A program made the translations under genes and the position numbers. Under the pieces are notes generated by a model. It saw only the letters and a list, made by a program, of their open reading frames with translations. It did no database searches and was not told the DNA's origin. DNA of 64,000 bases, from positions 110,661,563 to 110,725,562 of the forward strand of contig CM041297.1 in assembly GCA_023052935.1 (NCBI GenBank). The letters run 5' to 3'. Below are positions 21,097 through 32,290 of the stretch, piece by piece (position 1 is the first letter of the stretch; the number at the start of each line of letters is the position of its first letter). This DNA comes from Piezodorus guildinii (lineage: Eukaryota; Arthropoda; Insecta; Hemiptera; Pentatomidae).

Positions 21097-23774
21097 ATGA
21101 CTACACCTAATTCCTTATCCATTCTCCTTTGGAATGCGAATGGTGTTAGAACTCACACTGACGAACTTACAGCCGTACTGCAAGACAAAAACATTGATGT
21201 TGCACTCATTACTGAAACTAGACTAACCACTAAACAGTGCTTTAAAATACCAGGATACACGACATACCGGACAGACCATCCAGACGGCAAAGCCCATGCC
21301 GGTACTGCTGTCATAGTCCGCCGATCCCTCTCCCATCACTTACACCCACTTCCCGCCCACGATTACCTACAAGCAACTTCCATTGTTATCAAAACATTTT
21401 CCTTTCCGCTTATCATCGCATCAGCATACTGCCCTCCTAAACATCCCATTTCCTCTGCCCAATTTGAATCGTTTCTCAACTACTTGGGTAATCACTTCAT
21501 TTTGGGTGCAGACTTAAATGCCAAGAATCAACAGTGGGGTTCTAGAACCACCAATTCTCGTGGACGGACATTGCAATCTGCACTCAACTCCCGACGCTTT
21601 CATCTCCTACCTCCCGATTCTCCTACCTACTGGCCAACAGATCCTAACCGTAATCCTGACATCCTCGACTTCTTCATCCACAGCGGATTAGGCTCTCTTA
21701 ATTTTTCCATAGCTCGCCTTGATGAACTATCCTCTGATCATAGTCCATTGATTCTAAATGTATCCATAACACCTATTCCTAAACCTATCCCACCGTCATT
21801 CATTAGAGGCCCTGTCAACTGGAACCTCTTCCGCGAAATCCTCACTAATGATATTGACCTCAGAGTGATTCTCAAAACCCCAAATGACCTTGACGACGCC
21901 GTATATTCCTTTACAACCGCTATTCAACAAGCTGCCTGGACTGCCTCCTCTCCCAAGTACTCCCAAATAACTCCTTATAAAAGCCATTTACCACAACACC
22001 TGACAGACCTCATCAACAGCAAACGCCGAGCCAGAACATTATGGCAACGCACCCGCCACCCAGAGGATCGCCGCTCCTATAACTTTTTTTGTAGAAAATT
22101 AAAGCGGGAGTTGGCGATCTTCCGTTCCCAATCCTACAATACCTACCTCTCCTCTCTCTCGACTCGTGACAATTCCCTTTGGAATGTCACGAAGAGAATC
22201 CTAAAATCCCACACCATTTCCCATCCTCTCCGGCGCTGTGATAGTTCCTGGGCTGCTTCTGACAAGGATAAGGCCGAGGAATTCGCACAGCACCTTTCCA
22301 AAGTTTTTACTCCTCATCCAGAGCTTAATCCTACCCATACGGCGGCAGTTGAAGAGTTCCTTATATCACCAATACCGCTTTCCTTACCACCTAAAGCAGT
22401 TAATCCCTCTGAGGTCAGATATCTTCTTAAAAAGCTTCCTCTCCGTAAATCCCCTGGATACGATCTCCTTACTCCTCAAATCTTAAGACAACTTCCACCT
22501 AAAGCCATTACATTCCTTACATATCTCTATAACTGTATCCTACGCACTACCTATTTTCCTCTCTTATGGAAACATTCAACTATCATCCTTTTCCTAAAAC
22601 CAGGCAAACCTTCTAACAACACGTCATCTTACAGACCTATCAGCCTACTTCCGATCCTCTCAAAAATTTTCGAAAAGCTCCTACTAAAACGAATCCTAGC
22701 CAAATTTCAAAATTTTCCTTCACATCAGTTCGGATTTCGTCCTCAACATTCCACGGTTCAGCAAGGACTCCGAGTTGTGGACCACATTTCCTCTGCCCTT
22801 GAGTGCAAGGAGTATTGTTCGGGTGCCTTTCTGGACATATCTCAAGCTTTCGACCGGTGTGGCACCCGGGATTGCTCTTTAAGCTCAAAACCCATTTACC
22901 CCAATCCTTATACCTAGTCCTCCGATCCTATCTATCAAACCGCTCCTTCCGAGTTCGCTGTGGCTCAGAATTTTCCAAACATTATATTGTTGAGGCTGGT
23001 GTTCCTCAAGGCAGCGTCTTGGGACCCGTCCTCTACATCCTCTACACCGCCGATATCCCTACCGATCCCGATACCTTTCTGGCAACATTTGCTGATGATA
23101 CCGCCATTTTGTCATCCAATTCCGATCCTGAAGTAGCATCGATTAATTTACAAAATCACCTTTCCCTTGTCGAAGACTGGTGTAACGCTTGGCGTATTAA
23201 GGTGAACGAAAACAAGTGCTCACACGTCACATTCACTCTTCGACGCAAATCCTGTCCAACGGTTTATTTAAATTCCCTACCGCTTCCTTCCTCTGACACA
23301 GTCCGGTATCTTGGCTTTTTACTAGACAAAAGACTGACGTGGAACCCACACACAAGACTTAAAAGAAAAGAACTTAACCGCAGATTCGGCCAGTTATACA
23401 GACTACTAAATAGAAAATCTCATCTTACAGTTGACAACAAATTACTAATTTACAAGACAGTACTGAAACCAATATGGACCTACGGACTTGAACTGTGGGG
23501 GACAGCTAAACATTCTAACATCAAACGCATCCAATCCTTCCAATCCAAAGTTCTCCGAACAATAGTTAATGCTCCTTATTACGTTACCAACTCTACCCTA
23601 CACCACGACCTTAAAATTCCATTTATTTTAGACCTGGTACCATCCAAATTTTCCAAATTTCATCAGAACCTTAGTCATCATCCTAACCCTCTAGCACAAT
23701 CCCTATCCAGTACCACCCATCCCTATAATCCTCCTCGAAGATTGAAACGGCAGTGGCCGCGAGACGTATTGTAA
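21097..23774 (+). pseudogene. J3 ORF2, endonuclease-reverse transcriptase with a single-base frameshift
   Basis: About 892 codons, the normal size for a Jockey ORF2. The N-terminal EEP endonuclease is complete: WNANG at residues ~12-16, TETR (Glu ~40), RTDHPDG, GADLNAK at ~137-143 and SSDHSPL near 210. The RT domain shows SYRPISLLPILSKIFEKLL, HQFGFRPQHST and FLDISQAFDR, then breaks. Comparison with J1 (DRVWHDG) shows one G missing in the GG(G)TGTGG run near 22,857. The remaining RT continues in frame 3 through VPQGSVLGPVLY, FADDTAIL (FADD at 23,088-23,099) and YLGFLLDKRLTWNPHTRL to the stop at 23,772-23,774. Every catalytic motif is present. The break could be a real null mutation or an assembly error in a G run. 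Confidence 0.93.
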
Positions 23775-24296
23775 ACGTTTAAATTGGAGTTCTGACACTG
23801 GTCAGATCCTCCACTCATGTAATGTATGTTTGTGGCTATTACGCCCTAGTTCGGCCTCCACTGATTCACACCAGTGACGCGGCTGAGAGCGAGGGTCTAG
23901 GATCTTTTGGATTCCGCTTTTTCCTCCACAAGTGGGGGGAAAAGCCCAGTCTGGGGTCCCTCTATAGCACTTGTATATTTTGTATATAGTTATGTTTGTT
24001 TGAATGATGTTTGTTTATCTGCAAACTTTTATTTATCTCAATTATAGGTTAATGTTTTGTTTTGTTTTGTTTTTATATTTATTATTATTTAATTCTATAT
24101 ATATCATTTATTTGTATTTATCTCAGTTATAGGTTGTTGTTTGTTTTCTTATTTTGTATATATATTATATTTTATTTGTTTGACTTTATCATTGTATATA
24201 TTGTGTGAATGGGATCATATATCACTATTACTAATGTTCATATAGAAACAAATTGTAATATATCTCAATAAAATAAAAAAAAAAAAAAAAAAAAAA
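23775..24296 (+). other. J3 3' UTR and poly(A) tail
   Basis: A GC-richer conserved start (TCAGATCCTCCACTCATG, CACCAGTGACGCGGCTGAG, CCTCCACAAGTGGGGGG, the last able to form a hairpin) is followed by a long T-rich stretch with ATTTGTTTGACTTTATC and TTACTAATGTTCATATAGAA. It ends ATATCTCAATAAAATAAA plus A tract. The same blocks recur in J2 and J7. Confidence 0.8.
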
Positions 24297-24307
24297 AATT
24301 TCTCACT

Positions 24308-24690
24308 AGATTAATTTCCCGTCTGGATAATGATAAACTTCATGAAAATTGCTCTCGAATATTTGGTGCTTGTAAATATATTTTAAATTAACTGTATTTC
24401 ATATTATTATTTGTCTCTAGTTATTAGGAGGGGGTAGGGAAGAGGAGATATTTCCTCTTGACGTAGGAACTAACTTATCCACTTACATAAAGCAGTGCAA
24501 AGCTTGATTCTGGGAAACAACTAGAGCTTTCAACTCAGCTCAATAAAGTGTCTCAGCAGTAAGCCAGAGCTGGTTGTATAATGTGTCCGTATGTTTGATG
24601 GATTGTTAGTTTTCTTTAAGAAATATTAGGTAAATAAATAATTAAAAAAAAATTATCTGTTTCTTTTTTACGTAATGTTTTTTGACTAAA
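24308..24690. other. Spacer, nothing recognised
   Basis: Host sequence between J3 and the next repeat. No gene supported. Confidence 0.4.
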
Positions 24691-24800
24691 GGCTCCCTCA
24701 CACGATCGTTCAAAAACGAAGGTATGGAACGACGGTTCGACACGTCGTTCAAAAGCGGTGATAAGAACGATCGTGTTGGAAGGACGGTTCTACGACCTGG
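24691..24800 (+). mobile_element. Possible DNA-transposon terminus with CGTTC subterminal repeats
   Basis: Starts GGCTCCCTCACACGATCGTTC and within ~100 bp repeats the CGTTC/GAACG theme at least six times, including an inverted pair ACACGATCGTTC (24,700) and GAACGATCGTGTT (24,765). Such a terminus with dense subterminal repeats fits a PIF/Harbinger- or hAT-like element. No matching opposite end was found, so this is tentative. Confidence 0.35.
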
Positions 24801-25004
24801 CCGAGATAAAAAAAAACTGACGGTTTTCAATTATAGATGCGCGTGTTAGGGACCATCGTATCAGTCCGACGTTCTTTTCTGACATTTATTATGATAATTC
24901 TTCATTTTTTTTTATTTATTATTTTTTTTTTACTTATTTACTGAGTTTAATGAGATGGTCTTTCAACTTATACAATTAAAAATAAATGAATTAATTTAGA
25001 CAAA

Positions 25005-25415
25005 GTAGAGCTATGGGGCTTTACTTAACCATCGAATTATTCTCGTATCCAATCCTTACAATCCAAAATCCTTAACGCTCCTTACTTTGTCACGAATAAC
25101 ATCATCCATAAAGACCTTAATATCCCATATGTTTCTGAATTAGCGCGAACCAGGTATCACTCATTCCATGAAAAACTATATTTCCACTCTAATCCACTAG
25201 TTTCTATCCTATCATCCTCATCGATGCCTGATAATCCTCCGAGACGTCTGAAAAGAAGATGGCCCCGAGACCTTCTAGTTTAGAATATTTTTAGAGTGCT
25301 ACCAATGGGTGGCGTCTCTACATGTATTTCATGTCAGTTTACCATGTCCATCACATTTGCTTGTTGTTTATAATAATACAGTTGGAAATGTCAATAAATA
25401 TTTTTAAATAAATAA
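25005..25415 (+). mobile_element. Jockey-like copy J4, 5'-truncated (third subfamily)
   Basis: Flanked by a perfect 12-bp TSD AATTTAGACAAA (24,993-25,004 and 25,416-25,427). Contains the end of ORF2 (SLQSKILNAPYFVTNNI ... PPRRLKRRWPRDLLV and stop near 25,284) and a short 3' UTR (GAGTGCTACCAATGGGTGG) ending in an A/T-rich tail. The protein tail is recognisably Jockey but the 3' UTR differs from J1 and J3. Confidence 0.85.
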
Positions 25416-25523
25416 AATTTAGACAAATCTTAGTCGCATGAAAAAAAATTATATTGAAGCAATATTTAACTTAGATATATTACTATAATATATTTCATAA
25501 AAGATCATTCTTGAATTTAAAAA

Positions 25524-26152
25524 GCACCCAGTATCCTTTAATAACATTACCCTTACTCCTGTTTTGCGTATCCAATACCTAGGTCTCCATCTTGACAAGC
25601 GCCTTACTTGGAATCCTCACACAAGACTTGAAACGACAAGAAACTGCTCGATGATATCGATTACTACAACACTTACACTAGCCAAACGTTCAAAATTTCC
25701 AGTATATTACTAAGGAATCATTTACATCACTATTATCCGACCTATTTGGACATATGGAATCGAGCTTTAGGGCTCAACGAAACCATTTTAATTCCTCCCG
25801 CATCTAGTCCTTACACCGCAAAATCCTGAATGCCCCTTATTTTGTTACAAATCAACTCCTTCATTCATTCATGACCTTAACATTCCATTTCTTGCAGACA
25901 TAGCCCGTGATAGATACTCCTCTTTTCATTGTCCCACTTGTCCGTAATTTATCTTCCTTAGATATCCCTGATAACCCTCCATGGCGACTGAAAAGAAGGT
26001 GGCCTCGGGGCCTACTGAGTTAAAATAGTTAGTGAAGTGCTACCACGGGGTAGTTCTTTCTCAAGACATTATCGTGACCTTTTTTTTTCATTCATCATAT
26101 TTACTTATTGTGTTCTTTAATACAGTTGTAAATTACTATAAAGAAAAAAAAA
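25524..26152 (+). mobile_element. Jockey-like copy J5, 5'-truncated (third subfamily)
   Basis: Flanked by a 10-bp TSD AATTTAAAAA (25,514-25,523 and 26,153-26,162). Degenerate ORF2 C-terminus: RIQYLGLHLDKRLTWNPHTR, then frame breaks, PYFVTNQLLHSF and RLKRRWPRGLLS. The 3' UTR GAAGTGCTACCACGGGGTAG matches J4. More decayed than J4. Confidence 0.8.
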
Positions 26153-26162
26153 AATTTAAAAA

Positions 26163-27622
26163 TCACTTTCTGGCTTCCTCATTAAAATAAATAATAACTT
26201 TTAAGTTTTTTGATCAAACGAACCTTCAAAGAAGACCCGTTCTTCATTTTTTTCAATAAACGAATATGCCGCTGTTGTTAGAATTTTAGTAATTTACAGT
26301 GATACTTATTTTTAATTTAGATTGTATCATGTAAATTTATAAAGAATCAAATATAAATATTAATAATTTAAAGATAAATAGATATATCAATGAATATAAA
26401 ACCAATCCTAATATTTTAAGGTGTACATTCAATATACTTTGTAGAGGTTCTCAGAATTAGAGCGTTAATATTGTAATGATTATTGATTTTGGAATCATCA
26501 TTAATATAATAATCAATGTGAACATTAATATAACATCTTATGAATGTTATTACCCTGTTTATTTGTAGGATAAGGAATCGTAGATTTATTTAGAAGTTGA
26601 AATTGACCGTCTCTAATAATGTTTAGGAACTTAACGTAATATTCTCCACCTTCCCTCTCTAAAGGAAGTCCAAAATATTTCATTTTCAGTGTTGTTTCAA
26701 TAGCTGAAGGAAAACGGATTGTCTTTAAAAAAAAAATTATGTGTAGCCAGAAGGAGAAAGATCATTTTTTAGAGTTCATTCAGTTATACCGAATAGCTAA
26801 TGTCGCTTCTATTACTTTTCTCCATTTCATTAATTGATTATACACTGAAAACGATTTCACTCGCAAGTGTTTAGAAGGACTGCAACGTATTTTTAAGATA
26901 AATACTTCAGATTCTTTCCGCACTCAATTGGCACAATGGTTTAAGTAACTTTTTCTTGAAATGGGAGTTTTTCACATTCCGGAGTGCCCATTCGTTTATA
27001 TTTAAAAGGTGGTTCGTTTCTTTGTATAATTTTCAGTTTTAAACACAAAAACTGAAAGAAAATCACTAATGACATTATGTAACCTTCTAAACATAAACGA
27101 ATGACACATCAGAATTTTTAAAAAAAAAATCCTGAAAGAAGTGACTTATCGTCTGAGTATAGATTTATTATAATAACCTACTGAATTTATGTTACATTGT
27201 TATTGAAAATGTTTAGACTTCTGACTATGGTACGTGATACAACATAAGTTTATCAAAATTTAACTAAAACAAATGGACTCAACTAGAACCAATATTCTTT
27301 GACATCGGCAGAAATCGTTAGTACATGATGCCACCTAACAAAGGAAAGTGATTAAAGAGGTTGGGGATGGGTGATCAACTCTACCAATCTGTTTTAGTTG
27401 ATCAATAGAAAGGTATTGTGTCTGGAAATCCGCTGATGGTCAGCTTATATTTTGCAAGCTTGGATCTCTAATGGTGAAATGTTTTGAAAATTGGCCAATG
27501 ATTAAAAATATAATTCAACAAATAGTTATTTTATTTATATTAACATGATAAATATTTACTGAGAATACCTAATTATTGTGATAATCTGCTTAAGAGTAAT
27601 GGTGTCAAGATTAATATTTTCA
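26163..27622. other. AT-rich spacer, nothing recognised
   Basis: No gene, RNA or repeat that I can support. Confidence 0.4.
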
Positions 27623-28540
27623 ACAGCACAACACCCGGCTTTCTCTTACCTCGCTTGAAAATCAATTTTACAATAAAAAAACAGTTGAAAGTATAATAAT
27701 CTTATTTCGGTGGAAGCATTTAATAATATTAAAGTAATAAAACTATCACTATAATTTACCCGTTTTTCGTCATTCTACATAATATTCTACAGCTTTGTAT
27801 ATCAAATAACATAATTTAGAAATTCTTGTGCTTTTCAGCGACAGATCTATGTTATTATTCAGGTATGAGTGGGAAAAAAAGGTTCTGATGTTTTATCCTT
27901 TAATTGGTTATCAAATTCTTGCATATTGTTCGTTTACCAATTTCTTACTGATGCTAAAATTGTGAAATTATTTCTTGTTTTGAATATACAAAAGTTGGTT
28001 TAGAATAAGAAAATTTATAAAATCAGCATATAAGCACCGCTATTAGATTTTATATTGATATAACAAATTTAATTAAAATCGTTTTTGAATAAATCGTAAA
28101 AAGGTGCAAAATGCTCTTTTAGTTTGTAAACTTTGATGAAAAGTTGCTGTAACATTCCAGGCATATATTTTTTTTAAATATGAAATTTCTGTTCCGTACA
28201 ACTCGTTTTTGTGCTAGTCTTACTACACATACTCAGGCCAATTTGCGGGACTTGTTTTTTTAGAACCTTCGTATAAAGGAAATATTGGCTTGTGTCACAT
28301 AATACGAATTCTTGACTTTAATCCTCGTCGCCAATTTTGCTATGTTGAAACAATGTATATTAATGTATTGAATAATTGAAAAGAAAGAAAATACACTTAT
28401 ATTTGAACAGAAAATAATTCACACAAACGTAACTAAAGAATTACCACATACACTCACAGATACCATTTTGCGGGACTTGTTCATTTAGACTCAGGGGGCC
28501 GTAAAACGTGGAGACCCTGAATTTTCGTTGAAATTCACTA
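27623..28540 (+). repeat. AGTGAAAGT repeat family, copy 3 (diverged)
   Basis: Same block order as copy 1: CACCCGGCTTTCTCTTACCTC at the left, AAATCG..AAAAAGGTGCAAAATGC, AAATATGAAATTTCTGTTCC, GCGGGACTTGTT and GACTCAGGGGGCCGTAAAAC. The GCGGGACTTG block occurs twice (28,240 and 28,465), suggesting an internal duplication. The right AGTGAAAGT end is lost. Confidence 0.55.
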
Positions 28541-29184
28541 AATTTAAACTCAAAATTTAAAAAAAGAAACATAATATAACTGAAATCGGTAATCTGAATT
28601 TTTTACTAGTCAACAACGAACACTATTTAATAATGTCTAAAATTTCAGACGGTGAGCTACCCTAGGTAAATATTAGTAAAAGTTTGCTGGTTTTTGAAGA
28701 CAATTTGAAATGAATATTCGAGCTTGAATAAAGGAAGCACTAATCACCGAAGCAGCGCGAAGTTGTAAACCCCAACCGGCTTAGAAATCCTGTGGAGGAT
28801 TTCCTCTTAAACTTCTTGAAGTCCAACTGCTTCGGAAAGCTATAAGAGTTGGAATCGTAATTTAAGAAAAGTATTGATTTTCATTTCGGGGAAGTATTTG
28901 GAAGTGGCTATCACTTCTCTTATTTTATTATAGCGCTGTTAATTAATCCTCTAATTTCTGATTTAAATTAATTAACCTGTTTTATTGTTAGTGTGTATTT
29001 ATGAAAGGAAGTGCTATTTCAATCACGTTTCGGGTAATCGCACTTTGTTATAAAAAAATACTATGGTTGTTTAGCTGATTTTTTTCCCGAAGGTTCGTCT
29101 TAAGGTCCAAATGTGCCAAAAAGCCTGGGTTTGGAAAACGTCCCCCTCCGAGTGGTAAAAAAAAAAAAAAAAATACTAACCATT
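28541..29184. other. Spacer, nothing recognised
   Basis: No gene supported. A run of ~16 A at 29,158-29,174 is the only notable tract. Confidence 0.4.
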
Positions 29185-30258
29185 TAAAAAAATTGTTTTT
29201 CGAATAATCTGAAAACTATACATAAATAAAAATGTAGAATAGAACAGAACAAGAAACTTTATTCTGGGACAATGTCCCTTAAGAATAACATTAATGAACA
29301 AAATAAAAAAAATTATCACTGGCCAAAAACAATAAATAACTACATTTAAATAATCAAATAAAAAAACAAAAGGTCGTAGTGACATCTCTATGTACATCTA
29401 GAAATAAATAAATAAGAATGATCATAAAATATAACTTTTACATCTCATTAAAGTAGATACACTATTCACCTCATATACATTGGCATAATAAAAATTAGCT
29501 TACATCTGACTGGAGCGAATGAAAGTATTGAATGAGGAGAGATTTAAACAATGATAGGGAAGGAGTATGACGGATGTTTAACAGGAGAGTATTCCATAAG
29601 ACAGTGGATCGGGCTAAAATGTAGCTATCATATTTTTTGTTTCTATGGAAAGGAGTGTGTGTGGAGGTCGGATAGATTTAAATACCAGGAAGCTGTAAAC
29701 ATAAAATGGTTGGTGGGAGTTAATGATTCAAGATATAACATTAAGTTATAAGTACTCATTAGAAAGATAATAAAATTTCGAATCACTTGCAAGCAAATTC
29801 ATCTTAATCTGATTCAGTCTTTAACTAACAATCAAAATTTATAATAAAGACATTAAAATATATTATAATTTGTATCCATGTCTCGTGTGCTATTTCCCAT
29901 GAAAACACGTTTAATTGCTTTTAAATTTATAAAATGATTTTAAGCTACTAAAAATGTCCTTCCACAAGTGTTTTAATTTTTTTTCTTCTAATAGCCTTAA
30001 AAACAATTGTTTTTTGAATGACTTAAAATCTATACTTGTTCTGAAAAGTTATGAGCACTCATTAGAAAAATAATAAATTTTTAAATCATTTGAATGCAAA
30101 ATCATCTTAATCTAACCAGTCTTTAACAAACGAAAAAAAAAAATGACATTAAAATATATTATACTTCATATCCATGTCTCGTGTGCTGTTTCCCATGAAA
30201 AAACGTTTTATTGCTTTGAAATTTATAAAATAACCTTAAGCAACCAAAATTGTTTCTC
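29185..30258. repeat. Old 303-bp tandem duplication, first unit split by a LINE
   Basis: Unit 2 (about 29,997-30,258) and unit 1 share long blocks: ACTCATTAGAAA, GCAAATTCATCTTAATCTGA, CCATGTCTCGTGTGCTATTT and TTTATAAAAT, offset by about 303 bp. The start of unit 1 (AAAAATTGTTTTTCGAATAA, 29,190) matches the start of unit 2 (AACAATTGTTTTTTGAATGA, 30,003), but unit 1 is interrupted by LH1 at 29,236-29,741. No coding potential. Confidence 0.65.
29236..29741 (-). mobile_element. Hairpin-tailed LINE LH1, 5'-truncated, minus strand
   Basis: The minus strand ends in CTTAAGGGACATTGTCCCAG, AATAAAG and TTCTATTCT, the family 3' end. Upstream (29,466-29,740) lie degenerate pieces of an ORF2 C-terminus, best seen as RSTVLWNTL..NIRHTPSLSLFKSL, matching LH2. 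Insertion limits are set by the tandem repeat it splits. Confidence 0.75.
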
Positions 30259-31011
30259 TATTATTACATAAAAGTGCTCAGTTCTAAAACCTAACTTTAC
30301 GTTTAAGTTAAACACAAGTTACGCTGAAAAGCTGAAACATATTCGGTAATTTTTTGTATGCTAAATTTTACTGGTTTTTATTGACTTAATAAAATGAATA
30401 TCTAAATAATAACTCGTTGTGCTTAGTTATAACTTATTGACCGATGGCGAACTTGTAGGTTACTCTTGCGATTAACGCCGATATAATTGAATCAATACGA
30501 AATATCCTGGAACGTAACCGCGGGATACAGCTAGTACTAATATAAATTTAATGAATATAACCTATTAAAGTATTTAATAATAAAAAAAAGTTATTTTAAA
30601 AACGAATTACACGAAATAAAGCTAGGAATATATTTTAATAAAATACTGTTGGAAAGTTTACTCGTTTTTCGAAAAATGATTATGTATTAGTAAATTCTTA
30701 GATGGTAATAAAGAGTGGTAATAAGGAAAAAATGTAAAAAACAGCTTTGTTAGGAAATTCACTGTTTAAACCAATATTCAAGAATAATTAACGGTCTATT
30801 AGCCTACATATCGTATAGGTTCATAGAAATTTGCAAACAATAATTGATATTATCCTGAGATCAATAAATATTATATTGATTATTTTTGTAATTATTATCA
30901 ATATTTTTTGTAATAAGGTGGAAAAAGTGTTATGGGAGGGCGTCTCCTTCGCTTCAGTCACGCTTTCAGCGTTCTTAGGATTTTCTTAGGGTTTTCCTCG
31001 GTCCTTCGATA
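30259..31011. other. AT-rich spacer upstream of tRNA-His
   Basis: No gene or repeat recognised. A short GC-richer stretch (30,925-31,010) leads into the tRNA. Confidence 0.4.
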
Positions 31012-31083
31012 GCCGTGATCGTCTAGTGGTTAGGACATTGCGTTGTGGCCGCAATAACCCAGGTTCGAATCCTGGTCACGGCA
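31012..31083 (+). tRNA. tRNA-His (anticodon GTG)
   Basis: Full cloverleaf. The acceptor stem GCCGTGA (31,012-31,018) pairs perfectly with TCACGGC (31,076-31,082), with discriminator A at 31,083. The anticodon stem TTGCG/CGCAA encloses the loop TTGTGGC with GTG at 31,045-31,047. A box TCGTCTAGTGGTTAGGA and B box GGTTCGAATCC are intact, and no CCA is encoded, as expected in a nuclear eukaryotic gene. No intron. The sequence closely follows the insect tRNA-His pattern as I know it. Likely functional. Confidence 0.97.
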
Positions 31084-31087
31084 CATA

Positions 31088-31094
31088 TTTTTTT
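31088..31094 (+). terminator. RNA polymerase III terminator of tRNA-His
   Basis: A run of seven T starting five bases after the tRNA 3' end, the usual pol III stop signal. Confidence 0.75.
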
Positions 31095-32229
31095 AAAATG
31101 TTTTAAAATTTATTTATTGATTAGAGTAAAGCATATATAGCTGTCTTGTACAAACTTAAAGAATTTTGTTTAGATTATTAATTAATTTTAATTATGATAA
31201 TAATGTACGTTATCTGAAATGTAGACTATAAGAATTTTTTTAATCTAAATTATGCATGTAAATTGTATTAACATTTATGTTAAACTAATGTGAATAATAT
31301 TATATTTTTCTATATTCCTGTTTTTGTTTCTTAAAGACCTGTGAAGTGAAGGGCTGTTCATTTACATTAAGATCTGATTTATGCATCTTAATAATAATTT
31401 ATGAAATTAATTTTAACGTTTTACTTATAAAAAAACTTTTTATTTATTCTGACATTAATGCTTATATATTGAATAATACTATATACTTATATATATATAT
31501 ATACTTCATAACTGATATGAATGATTTGACTGCAATTTATAATTTATTTTACTTTATTTATTCTCTATATGGCCAATATTAGCTCATTGATACAAAAAGT
31601 TTTGATTATCACTGATTTTTTTAAAATTAGTTTTTTGTAGTTTATTAATATTTATTGCTCAGTTGTATCCTTAGAATGTATAGTATGTGAAAAACAATTT
31701 TTAGATTTATACAAAATAAATTAGATTTATTTGTATGTATTTCAATACATGTTTCTTAACTTTATTTATTGTACTCAACCTTTCTTTGAGTAGAAAGTGA
31801 CACTACTTTGGGAACGATTTAAAAATAGATAATTAACATTGTATGCCTTTGTATATAGCATTATGATAATCATTCATGGAATTTAAATATGAATGGTTAT
31901 CGCAACGTAGAAGTCACTCTAGTTCTTGCTTATAAATTGTTTATTTAATCATATATGTGATATTGTAATAAGAGCTGAAATGTACATGTGTTTCATGCCT
32001 TTTTATATTTCACTCAAATTTACTTGTTTTATTCTATCATACAGCTGTAAATTTCAATAAAAAAAAATATATATATGAATTAGATTGAAAAAAATATGAC
32101 TTCAACTAAAAAAGCTTTATTATTTGTTCTCAATGATTTAAAAGAAGATCAGTGTCTTTAGTATTTATTTTACGAGGATCTCTTTTCTTGGTATGATGTT
32201 GGTTATCCTTGAGAGAAAGGTTAAGAAAT
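31095..32229. other. AT-rich spacer, nothing recognised
   Basis: Short AT-driven open frames only, for example 31,346-31,582, with no coding signature. It ends at a sharp rise in GC. Confidence 0.4.
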
Positions 32230-32290
32230 GCACGCTGTTGGTTAGGTGGAGGACAGCTCCGCGGACATGGTCTGACGAGGGCCGACCGCT

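Larger units (their letters stand above)
19473..24296 (+). mobile_element. Jockey-clade non-LTR retrotransposon J3, full-length, near intact
   Basis: A complete 4.8-kb element flanked by a perfect 11-bp TSD AATTTCTCACT (19,462-19,472 and 24,297-24,307), which fixes both ends. Layout: 313-bp 5' UTR, ORF1, ORF2 directly abutting, ~520-bp 3' UTR, AATAAAATAAA and a poly(A) tail. The only obvious defect is one missing G in ORF2 near 22,857. The perfect TSD, pure A tail and almost open ORFs mark it as the youngest long copy in the window. J2 and J7 belong to the same subfamily. Confidence 0.95.
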
